Shown piece after piece: positions 1 through 5,734 of a stretch of 7,000 bases of DNA (positions are counted from its first letter, which is position 1; the number at the start of each line of letters is the position of its first letter). The translations under genes and the position numbers were made by a program. A model generated the notes under the pieces. It had not been told where the DNA came from. It saw only the letters and a list, made by a program, of their open reading frames with translations, and did no database searches. Source of the DNA: an uncultured Catenibacterium sp. Lineage in GTDB: Bacteria > Bacillota_I > Bacilli_A > Erysipelotrichales > Coprobacillaceae. Where the stretch lies: the NCBI GenBank assembly GCA_900764725.1, contig CAAFPB010000424.1:1-7000 (forward strand), written 5' to 3'.

Positions 1-22
1 CAGACGTGTGCTCTTCCGATCT
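1..22 (+). other. Illumina TruSeq adapter (artefact)
   Basis: These 22 bases match the 3' part of the Illumina TruSeq read-2 adapter, ending in GCTCTTCCGATCT, and are the reverse complement of the last bases of the window apart from two extra bases. They are not genomic. The adapter joins directly to codon 26 of the truncated proB at position 23. One T at the junction could come either from the adapter or from the insert. Confidence 0.97.
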
Positions 23-100
23 TTTTCCATCTTTGTCACAAAGTGAGCTAGAGCCTACTTTAATAACAATCTTCTTTACTTCTTCTATTCTACGTTTCAT
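23..100 (-). CDS. proB: Glutamate 5-kinase, N-terminal fragment
   Basis: This is the first 26 codons of a gene that runs off the left end into the adapter. Translation begins MKRRIEEVKKIVIKVGSSS and continues LCDKDGK. The pattern KKIVIKVGSSSL is the opening beta strand and glycine-rich nucleotide-binding turn of gamma-glutamyl kinases (family form KRIVVKxGTSSL), of the amino acid kinase superfamily. The enzyme phosphorylates L-glutamate with ATP in the cytoplasm, the first step of proline synthesis. The ATG at 98-100 is preceded by AAGGGGTG six bases upstream. It has its own promoter and follows the thrS terminator, so it is probably a separate unit, perhaps with proA downstream, which is not visible. 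Other amino acid kinases share the KxG strand, so the exact name is likely but not certain. Confidence 0.8.
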
Positions 101-106
101 CGAAAA

Positions 107-133
107 CACCCCTTTATTATTTAGTCTATTATA
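107..133 (-). promoter_or_regulatory. proB promoter (-10) and ribosome binding site
   Basis: On the minus strand there is a perfect TATAAT at 128-133. The best -35 candidate is TTGCTT at 152-157 with an 18-base spacer, which is weak. Transcription would start near 120-122 and give a leader of about 20 nt, too short for a riboswitch. The Shine-Dalgarno AAGGGGTG lies at 107-114. Confidence 0.55.
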
Positions 134-186
134 GGGGGAAAATGACCTTAAAAGCAAACAAAACATATTGATTTTTGTCTTTTCAC

Positions 187-213
187 AAAAAAAGACTCCC
201 GATAAAGGGAGTC
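187..213 (-). terminator. Intrinsic terminator of thrS
   Basis: Read on the minus strand, GACTCCC (207-213) pairs perfectly with GGGAGTC (194-200) around a six-base TTTATC loop and is followed by seven T (187-193). It begins eight bases after the thrS stop codon and separates thrS from proB. Confidence 0.93.
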
Positions 214-220
214 AAATGTA

Positions 221-1978
221 TTAGTGGCTTAAAGTTTTGTTTTCTACTTCTTTGTTTAATAGTTCTACGAATTCTTCAAAAGTCACTGTAGTCTGTTTCT
301 TTTCACCATGTTTACGATAAGTCACAGTACCATTATCTCTTTCGTTATCACCAAGTACTAACTGATAAGGGATCTTCTTTAACTGTGCTTCTCTGATACG
401 ATAACCTAACTTTTCATCTCTGTTATCATTATTTACTCTAAAGTGTGCTTTTCTTAACTTAGCAACTACTTCTTTTGCATATTCATCATGGTATTCAAGT
501 TTAACTGGAATAACCTGTACCTGAGTAGGTGCTAACCATAGAGGAAGGTTACCCTTTGTTTCTTCTAATAAGAAAGCAACGAAACGGTCTAATGAACCAA
601 GAATAGCTCTATGAATAACTACTGGTCTTACCTTATCACCATTTTCATCAACATAAGTTAATTCGAATCTTTCTGGTAACTGGTAGTCTAACTGGATAGT
701 AGATAAAGTAACATCATGTCCTAATGCACTCTTTACCTGTACATCAAGCTTAGGACCATAGAATGCTGCTTCACCTTCTGCTTCATAGAATTCTACATCC
801 ATTTCTTTTAATACTTCACGTAATTCATTTTCACTCTTTTCCCATAATTCATCATTACCAAAATACTTTTCTTTGTTGTTCTTATCTCTTAATGATAAAC
901 GGAATGAGTAATCTTTGAAACCAAAGTCCTTATATACATCTAAGATTAAGTGTGCTACATTCTTGAATTCCTGAGCAATCTGGTCTGGACGACAGAAGAT
1001 ATGTGAATCGTTCTGTGTGAAGGCTCTTGCACGTTCAATACCAGTTAAAGCACCACTTGCTTCAAAACGGAAGTCATTTGCGATTTCCGCAATCTTAACT
1101 GGAAGATCACGATATGAATGTAATGTAGATTTATACATAACCATATGGTGTGGACAGTTCATTGGTCTTAATACATATGCTTCGTCATCTACTTCCATAG
1201 CTGGGAACATATCATCTTTATAATGAGCCCAATGTCCAGACTTCTTGTATAACTTAACGTTACCAAGTGAAGGTGTCATAACATGTTCATAACCTAATTC
1301 TAATTCTTTGTTCATGATGTAATCAGATAATAAACGTCTTACTGTGAAACCATTTGGTAACCACATTGGTAAACCTTTACCTACGATATCAGCAAACATG
1401 AAGATACCTAACTCTTTACCAAGTCTTCTATGATCTCTTTCTTTTGCTTCTTCTAATAACTGAAGATGTGCTTCTAATTCTTCTTTAGTTGGGAAACATA
1501 CACCATAGATTCTCTGAAGAACTTTGTTGTTTTTATCACCTTTCCAGTAAGCACCAGAATGTTTAATTAACTTGAAGTTCTTACATAACTTAACTGTTTC
1601 TACATGTGGACCACGACATAAGTCAGTGAAGTCACCCTGTGAATAAGTAGTGATTGTACCATCTTCTAAACCATTAATTAAGTCTAGCTTATATTCATCA
1701 TCCTTGAATTCTTCTAAAGCTTCTTCTTTAGATACTTCACGTCTAACGATTCTCTTACCATCTTTACAGATCTTCTTCATTTCTTTTTCAATCTTAGGTA
1801 AGTCATCATCAGAAATAGTCTGTTCACCTAAATCGATATCATAATAGAATCCTTCTTCAACTACAGGACCAACCCAGAATTTAGCCTGTGGGTAAAGATG
1901 TTTAACTGCCTGTGCTAATACATGTGCACATGAATGATTTAAAGTATTTAAATCTTTGTCATTTAAAAAGTCGCTCAT
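221..1978 (-). CDS. thrS: Threonyl-tRNA synthetase lacking the TGS domain
   Basis: This class II aminoacyl-tRNA synthetase (585 aa) joins threonine to tRNA-Thr in the cytoplasm. The protein opens almost directly in the N2 editing domain: HSCAH at 15-19 and CRGPH at 121-125 give the four residues (H15, H19, C121, H125) that clear mischarged Ser-tRNA-Thr. The catalytic core follows, with motif 2 around FRFEASGALTG (303-313, R304), zinc ligands C275 (RPMNCPHH), H326 (NDSHIFC) and H456 (VIHRAILGS), and motif 3 with R465. The anticodon-binding domain starts near PLWLAPTQV (479-487). Family members such as the E. coli enzyme are about 640 aa; the difference is the missing N-terminal TGS domain of about 60 residues. 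The start is firm: AGGAGGAGA (1981-1989) sits just upstream, and the T-box terminator beyond it leaves no room for a longer N terminus. Expression is controlled by the T-box leader. All catalytic and editing residues checked are present. Confidence 0.97.
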   Translation of the reverse strand: MSDFLNDKDLNTLNHSCAHVLAQAVKHLYPQAKFWVGPVVEEGFYYDIDLGEQTISDDDLPKIEKEMKKICKDGKRIVRREVSKEEALEEFKDDEYKLDLINGLEDGTITTYSQGDFTDLCRGPHVETVKLCKNFKLIKHSGAYWKGDKNNKVLQRIYGVCFPTKEELEAHLQLLEEAKERDHRRLGKELGIFMFADIVGKGLPMWLPNGFTVRRLLSDYIMNKELELGYEHVMTPSLGNVKLYKKSGHWAHYKDDMFPAMEVDDEAYVLRPMNCPHHMVMYKSTLHSYRDLPVKIAEIANDFRFEASGALTGIERARAFTQNDSHIFCRPDQIAQEFKNVAHLILDVYKDFGFKDYSFRLSLRDKNNKEKYFGNDELWEKSENELREVLKEMDVEFYEAEGEAAFYGPKLDVQVKSALGHDVTLSTIQLDYQLPERFELTYVDENGDKVRPVVIHRAILGSLDRFVAFLLEETKGNLPLWLAPTQVQVIPVKLEYHDEYAKEVVAKLRKAHFRVNNDNRDEKLGYRIREAQLKKIPYQLVLGDNERDNGTVTYRKHGEKKQTTVTFEEFVELLNKEVENKTLSH

Positions 1979-1995
1979 ATTCTCCTCCTATAAAT

Positions 1996-2026
1996 AAAAA
2001 GAGACCTCATCAAAGGACGAAGTCTC
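1996..2026 (-). terminator. T-box attenuator (conditional terminator of thrS leader)
   Basis: On the minus strand GAGACTTCGTC (2016-2026) pairs over 11 positions, including G-U pairs, with GATGAGGTCTC (2001-2011) around a CTTT loop, followed by TTTTT (1996-2000). Its bases 2012-2026 are also used by the antiterminator, so only one structure can form. It lies between the T-box sequence and the thrS Shine-Dalgarno, as expected for transcriptional attenuation. Confidence 0.93.
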
Positions 2027-2206
2027 GTGTTACCACCTTTATTCGTTATGCAATGCATAACCTCTCATCTCTTAACGCGAGTCACGGAATCTCTTTCGAG
2101 TTCAGCATCACAGGGAGTACCTTTAAGTAAATATCTTGGAAGTTTCCACCATTCTTCCTCTCTAGTAAGCTTTTATCTTAAAGACATATCCTGTTTCTTA
2201 GCTTGT
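1996..2206 (-). ncRNA. T-box riboswitch, threonine specifier (thrS leader)
   Basis: This leader senses uncharged tRNA-Thr and permits thrS transcription when threonine charging is low. Reading the minus strand I could fold it by hand. In Stem I the base is AGC (2201-2203) with GCT (2104-2106), then a TAAGAA/GAT kink-turn-like internal loop, ACAGG (2190-2194) with CCTGT (2110-2114), the specifier loop, and CTTTAAG (2177-2183) with CTTAAAG (2121-2127). The distal arm is GGAAG/CTTCC (2138-2158), whose loop holds ATGGTGG. The 3' side of the specifier loop reads GTACTC, with the Thr codon ACT at 2116-2118. Stem III is GTTATGC/GCATAAC (2045-2061). The antiterminator pairs AAAGG (2036-2040) with CCTTT (2012-2016) and ACGA with TCGT, leaving the seven-base bulge TGGTAAC (2029-2035) for the tRNA acceptor end. 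A CTC-GAAA-GAG hairpin (2091-2100) falls in the Stem II region. The gene context and the codon agree. Confidence 0.94.
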
Positions 2207-2212
2207 ACGTTT

Positions 2213-2240
2213 ATTGTACACCTCTTCAATTAATTGTCAA
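2213..2240 (-). promoter_or_regulatory. Sigma-A-type promoter for T-box/thrS
   Basis: On the minus strand a perfect TTGACA (2235-2240) is followed after 16 bases by TACAAT (2213-2218). Transcription would begin around 2206, just ahead of Stem I of the T-box at 2203. It lies immediately after the pyk terminator, so thrS is transcribed independently of pyk. Confidence 0.88.
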
Positions 2241-2245
2241 TAAAG

Positions 2246-2271
2246 AAAAAAGGAATAGGTCACCCTATTCC
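2246..2271 (-). terminator. Intrinsic terminator of the pfkA-pyk unit
   Basis: On the minus strand GGAATAGG (2264-2271) pairs perfectly with CCTATTCC (2252-2259) around a GTGA tetraloop and is followed by six T (2246-2251). It starts 13 bases after the pyk stop codon. Confidence 0.95.
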
Positions 2272-2284
2272 TAATTATCAAAAA

Positions 2285-3715
2285 TTATTTGATTGTAACG
2301 ATTTCTAAGTAGCTTGTTAAACCAGAAACACCTGGAGTACCACCAGTAACGATTACCTGTTCACCAGCTGCAATTCCGTTTTCCTTAGCGATAACCATTG
2401 CAAGATCCATTAAACCTTCTCTTGATTTCATAGATTTGCAAAGTACAGGCTTAACAGCCCAGTTAAGAGCTAATTTCTTAACTGTATCATCAGATGGAGT
2501 TGGAGCGATGATTGGGCAATGTGGTCTATAACGTGACATACGTTTTGCAGTAGCACCTGTTTCAGTGAATGCGATGATAGCTGAAACGTTGAAGTTAGCA
2601 GCAATCTGAGCAACTGACATACAGATAGCTTCTGAAGAGTTAGAGTTATCAGCAGTTCTGATAGCTCTTCTTAAGATTGAAGCATAATCTAAGTTTTCTT
2701 CGATCTTATGAGCAATCTTGTTCATAGTTTCAACTGCTTCTTCAGGATATTTACCCTGAGCAGATTCACCAGATAACATGATAGCATCAGTACCATCATA
2801 GATAGCGTTAGCTACGTCAGATACTTCAGCTCTTGTTGGTCTTGGGTTTTCCTGCATAGATTCAAGCATCTGAGTTGCAGTAATAACGATCTTACCAGCA
2901 GCATTACATTTCTTGATGATTGACTTCTGGATTAGAGGTACATCTTCAGCAGGTACTTCTACACCTAAGTCACCACGAGCAACCATGATACCATCAGATA
3001 CTTCGATGATTTCGTCGATGTTTTCTACACCTTCAACACATTCAATCTTTGGTAATACTTTAATACCAGTGTTGCCGTTTTCAGCTAATAACTTCTTAAT
3101 GTCTAATACGTCCTGTTTTCTTCTTACGAAAGAAGCAGCGATGTAGTCAACATTTTCTTTACATCCGAAGATGATATCGTTTTTATCTTTTTCAGATAAG
3201 AATTCGAACTGTAATTTAGTACCAGGAACGTTGATACCACGAGTGTTCTTAACTCTACCATCGTTGGCAGCTACACAGTAGATATCCTGTCCTTCAACGT
3301 GGTCAACTAATAATGCAACCTGACCATCGTTAACTAAGATATAAGCACCAGGCTTAACATCCTTGTATAATTCCTTGTAAGAAATTGTGAAACGATCTGC
3401 AGAACCAACAATTTCTTCTGGAGTGATTACTGAAACCTGACCTTTCTTGAATTCAGTGAATCCACCTTCGAAAGCACCAGTACGGATTTCAGGACCCTTA
3501 GTATCAAGCATGATAGCTACATCAGTACCAAGTTCCTTGTTAACTTCTCTTAAAGTATTCATCTTCATACCATGTTCATCATAATCACCATGTGAGAAGT
3601 TACAACGCATTACGTTCATACCAGCTTTAATAAGCTTCTTTAACATTTCTTTATCCTGTGAAGCAGGACCAATAGTACAAACAATTTTTGTTTTTTTCAT
3701 TTTTTCTTTAACCAT
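2285..3715 (-). CDS. pyk: Pyruvate kinase
   Basis: The enzyme transfers phosphate from phosphoenolpyruvate to ADP to give pyruvate and ATP, the last step of glycolysis, in the cytoplasm. With the start chosen here it has 476 aa. It opens MVKEKMKKTKIVCTIGPAS. Visible motifs are NVMRCNFSHG (34-43, substrate Arg R37), DTKGPEIRTG (71-80), the signature segment VLPKIECVEGV (220-230) with catalytic K223 and metal ligand E225, MVARGDLGVE (244-253) with metal ligand D249, and TATQMLESM (279-287). The lid B domain is about 80-175. The C-terminal domain ends in GTPGVSGLTSYLEIVTIK. The length fits ordinary bacterial enzymes and lacks the extra C-terminal PEP-utiliser domain found in Bacillus. An in-frame TTG exists at 3733, but AGGAG lies six bases before the ATG at 3715, which decides the start. 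It follows pfkA by 68 nt without a terminator, so the two are probably co-transcribed. Confidence 0.97.
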   Translation of the reverse strand: MVKEKMKKTKIVCTIGPASQDKEMLKKLIKAGMNVMRCNFSHGDYDEHGMKMNTLREVNKELGTDVAIMLDTKGPEIRTGAFEGGFTEFKKGQVSVITPEEIVGSADRFTISYKELYKDVKPGAYILVNDGQVALLVDHVEGQDIYCVAANDGRVKNTRGINVPGTKLQFEFLSEKDKNDIIFGCKENVDYIAASFVRRKQDVLDIKKLLAENGNTGIKVLPKIECVEGVENIDEIIEVSDGIMVARGDLGVEVPAEDVPLIQKSIIKKCNAAGKIVITATQMLESMQENPRPTRAEVSDVANAIYDGTDAIMLSGESAQGKYPEEAVETMNKIAHKIEENLDYASILRRAIRTADNSNSSEAICMSVAQIAANFNVSAIIAFTETGATAKRMSRYRPHCPIIAPTPSDDTVKKLALNWAVKPVLCKSMKSREGLMDLAMVIAKENGIAAGEQVIVTGGTPGVSGLTSYLEIVTIK

Positions 3716-3720
3716 TTTAG

Positions 3721-3727
3721 ACTCCTT
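3721..3727 (-). promoter_or_regulatory. Ribosome binding site that fixes the pyk start
   Basis: AAGGAGT on the minus strand leaves six bases (TCTAAA) between AGGAG and the ATG at 3713-3715. The reading frame stays open upstream to a TTG at 3731-3733, but that start would place this Shine-Dalgarno inside the gene and has no purine-rich site of its own. Confidence 0.85.
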
Positions 3728-3783
3728 AATCAACCAAATAAATTTACACTCCGTTATATATATTTAACAAACACACTTAGAAA

Positions 3784-4743
3784 TTAACGTAACTTCTGAG
3801 CGTCTTCGTAAATACCAGCATCAGCTACATGCTTATGACTTAATACTTCTGTAATAGGGAAAGCAGTAATGTTACCATGTACTTCACCTACGCAAAGTCC
3901 ACCTTTACCTTCTTCAAGAAGTTCTACAGCCTTAACACCCATACGGCTTGCTAAGACACGGTCTCTTGCAGTTGGTCTACCACCACGCTGTAAATGACCT
4001 AAGACATTTGCACGAGTTTCGAAACCTGTTGCAGCTTCGACTTTCTTTGCTAATTCATTGACATCAGTGATATGTTCAGTAATAACCACGATAGCATGGT
4101 CCTTATCAGATGCCTTTGACTGTTTTAATCTTTCGATAATCTTATCTTCATCATAACCAGTATCAGAAGTGATAACTAGTTCAGCACCAGCTGCGATACC
4201 TGCATTAATAGCAAGGTCACCACATCTTCTACCCATTACTTCAAGGATAGTACATCTCTGATGTGAAGAAGAAGTATCTCTTAATCTGTCTAATGCTTCA
4301 ACGATTGTATTTAATGCAGTATCAAATCCAATTGTGAAATCAGTATCAGGAATATCATTGTCAATTGTTCCTGGAAGACCAATACAATTTACTCCCATTT
4401 CTGTAAGCTTTAAAGCACCATTGTATGAACCGTCACCACCGATGACTACTAATGCTTCCATACCTACCTTTTTCATCTGTTCGATTGCTTCTTTTCTGAT
4501 TTCAGGATCTTTGAATTCAGGGAAACGAGCAGACTTTAACATAGTACCACCATTATTGATGATATTACGAGTACTATGACGATCAAATTTCATGAACTTA
4601 CCTTCATGAAGACCCTTATAGCCAAGTCTAACGCCATATACTTCGATACCCTTGTTAAGACAAGTTCTAGCAACTGCACGAATTGCAGCGTTCATTCCAG
4701 GAGCATCTCCCCCAGAAGTTAATACACCAATACACTTAACCAT
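3784..4743 (-). CDS. pfkA: ATP-dependent 6-phosphofructokinase
   Basis: The enzyme phosphorylates fructose 6-phosphate to fructose 1,6-bisphosphate, the committing step of glycolysis, as a cytoplasmic tetramer. The 319 aa match the usual length of the short bacterial A-type enzyme. Motifs are GVLTSGGDAPGMNAAIR (6-22) for ATP binding, GGDGSYNGA (102-110), PGTIDNDI (124-131) with catalytic D128, MGRRCGDLA (170-178), and HLQRGGRPTARDR (250-262). G105 in GGDG and G125 in PGTIDND are the residues of ATP-dependent enzymes; pyrophosphate-dependent relatives have D and K there. R22 and R26 correspond to effector-site arginines of the E. coli enzyme, so control by PEP and ADP is likely, although that is family knowledge. 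GAGAGGAG ends six bases before the ATG at 4743. Two promoter candidates lie upstream and pyk follows, placing both regulated kinases of glycolysis in one unit. Confidence 0.97.
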   Translation of the reverse strand: MVKCIGVLTSGGDAPGMNAAIRAVARTCLNKGIEVYGVRLGYKGLHEGKFMKFDRHSTRNIINNGGTMLKSARFPEFKDPEIRKEAIEQMKKVGMEALVVIGGDGSYNGALKLTEMGVNCIGLPGTIDNDIPDTDFTIGFDTALNTIVEALDRLRDTSSSHQRCTILEVMGRRCGDLAINAGIAAGAELVITSDTGYDEDKIIERLKQSKASDKDHAIVVITEHITDVNELAKKVEAATGFETRANVLGHLQRGGRPTARDRVLASRMGVKAVELLEEGKGGLCVGEVHGNITAFPITEVLSHKHVADAGIYEDAQKLR

Positions 4744-4781
4744 TTTTTTCTCCTCTCAACTTATGAATTATATTCAAAATC

Positions 4782-4790
4782 ATTCTAGCA
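4782..4790 (-). promoter_or_regulatory. Possible second pfkA promoter (extended -10)
   Basis: On the minus strand TGCTAGAAT is an extended -10 element (TG at 4789-4790, TAGAAT at 4782-4787). No good -35 box stands 16-18 bases upstream; TGGTAA at 4805-4810 is the best available. If used, transcription would start near 4775, about 30 nt before pfkA. Confidence 0.35.
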
Positions 4791-4791
4791 T

Positions 4792-4819
4792 AATTGTTCG
4801 TTCCTTACCATCAACAATT
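4792..4819 (-). repeat. Inverted repeat around the pfkA start site
   Basis: Perfect 7-base arms, AATTGTT (4813-4819) and AACAATT (4792-4798) on the minus strand, are separated by 14 bases. The repeat overlaps the edge of the first -10 box and the expected transcription start near 4810. It has no T tract, so it is not a terminator. It could be an operator or a hairpin at the 5' end of the mRNA; it does not match a regulator site that I know. Confidence 0.4.
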
Positions 4820-4845
4820 CTATTCCAAGAAATTTTCTTAGTCAA
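4817..4845 (-). promoter_or_regulatory. Main promoter for pfkA-pyk
   Basis: On the minus strand TTGACT (4840-4845) is followed after exactly 17 bases by TAGAAT (4817-4822), five of six consensus bases in each box. The -35 box shares bases with the last sense codon and the stop codon of dnaI. The spacer contains the odd palindrome AAGAAA-A-TTTCTT (4827-4839). Transcription would begin near 4810, giving a leader of about 65 nt. Confidence 0.8.
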
Positions 4846-5734
4846 TAATTATTTCACAACATAGCGCTTTCATTTTAGAAACAATATTCTTTGCACGAAG
4901 CTGTTCACGTTTATCATTATATTTACTTGTGTAAATCGTTTCCAAGTCTTCAAATCCATATGCAGAAGTCATGAAAGTAGGTAATTCATTCAAGATACGA
5001 TAGTCTAGAATCATCGCAAGGACTTCATCTCTCGACCAATTTGTGACATTTTCTTCGCCTACACTATCTAATAATAAATAAGGAATATTCTTAACGACCT
5101 CTACAAGTGATGTATCTTCATTTGAATTAAAGCTTGCTTTGACATCAGCCATAAGAGTAGGTACATGACATAGTCCTACTTCATAACCACGTCTTGCAAG
5201 TGCGTTCATCAAACCTGCCATGATTCTTGTACGATTAGGTCCACCACATACTAAGAAGCCTTTAGTTTTTGGTTTGTTGATATATTCAATCAATTGTTTA
5301 GTCAAAATGATTGTGCTTGCATCATTTTTGTTTATTGCTTCATTCGCAATATCCTTAAGGCTTGTTAATGCAAGTCTTGTAGACATGTTGTTGTAATGAA
5401 AGCGAGAAAGAAGCTGATCGTTTTCATGCTTTTCTAAGCCATATGGACAGCTTTTGACATCACGATGAACATAAGTTTCATAGCTTAAAGTGATCTGCTG
5501 ACCTTTATTCACTTTAGGACATTCATGAATGCCATGACAATGTAAACAAGGTTCATGATCATCCACATAGGCAAGCAAATCTACCCAGGCATCTTCTAAA
5601 GCTTTTTTAGTTAGATGATTCTTTTCAACGAATTCTCTAATATCCTGTCTTTTAATTAGCTCCTGCAGACTTTTATTTCTTGTATTTTCTAATTCTTTAT
5701 CGAATGAAAGAATCTGTCCTGCTTTTATCATCAT
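4838..5734 (-). CDS. dnaI: Primosomal helicase loader DnaI with degenerate ATPase site
   Basis: DnaI loads the replicative helicase at the origin and at restarted forks, together with DnaB and DnaD. The 298 aa are close to the usual 310. The N-terminal helicase-binding domain (about 1-110) keeps a zinc-binding pattern, CLHC at 63-66, with further His and Cys at 67, 70, 72, 90 and 96. The AAA+ domain follows (about 120-290). Recognition rests on the Zn domain, KGFLVCGG (158-165), IPYLLLDSVGEE (217-228) as Walker B, SRDEVLAMILDYRI (234-247), LPTFMTSA (251-258) and the operon with dnaB. Oddly, the Walker A loop reads GGPNRTR (164-170), with no GxGK[ST] and about two residues short. The sensor-1 position has Ala258 where relatives have Asn, and the C-terminal helix has N283 where relatives carry Arg. 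The DNA across the loop translates cleanly, so this is not a frameshift. ATG 5732-5734 overlaps the dnaB stop as ATGA; a second ATG follows directly. Confidence 0.88.
   Translation of the reverse strand: MMIKAGQILSFDKELENTRNKSLQELIKRQDIREFVEKNHLTKKALEDAWVDLLAYVDDHEPCLHCHGIHECPKVNKGQQITLSYETYVHRDVKSCPYGLEKHENDQLLSRFHYNNMSTRLALTSLKDIANEAINKNDASTIILTKQLIEYINKPKTKGFLVCGGPNRTRIMAGLMNALARRGYEVGLCHVPTLMADVKASFNSNEDTSLVEVVKNIPYLLLDSVGEENVTNWSRDEVLAMILDYRILNELPTFMTSAYGFEDLETIYTSKYNDKREQLRAKNIVSKMKALCCEIIID

Noticed and set aside
1017..2233. Short plus-strand open frames opposite thrS and across its leader.
   Set aside because: They lie antisense to a firmly identified gene and a structured leader RNA, have no convincing ribosome binding site or recognisable motif, and show Ser/Leu-rich shadow composition.
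3716..3733. An in-frame TTG that would extend pyruvate kinase by six residues.
   Set aside because: The Shine-Dalgarno AAGGAGT lies inside that extension at ideal distance from the ATG at 3715, and the family N terminus begins around KKTKIVCTIGPAS.
3716..3783. A possible separate pyk promoter (TTGTTA with GTAAAT) and an AT run in the pfkA-pyk gap.
   Set aside because: The -10 match is poor and there is no terminator after pfkA, so co-transcription is the simpler reading.
4792..4819. The inverted repeat after dnaI as an intrinsic terminator.
   Set aside because: It has a 14-base loop, an AT-only-rich stem and no T tract downstream.
2913..4864. Short plus-strand open frames opposite pyk, pfkA and the dnaI-pfkA gap.
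   Set aside because: They are reverse-strand shadows of conserved coding sequence with no support of their own.
5228..5262. A frameshift or pseudogene as the cause of the missing DnaI P-loop.
   Set aside because: The frame is open and family-like on both sides of the loop, with an intact start, strong ribosome binding site and normal length.
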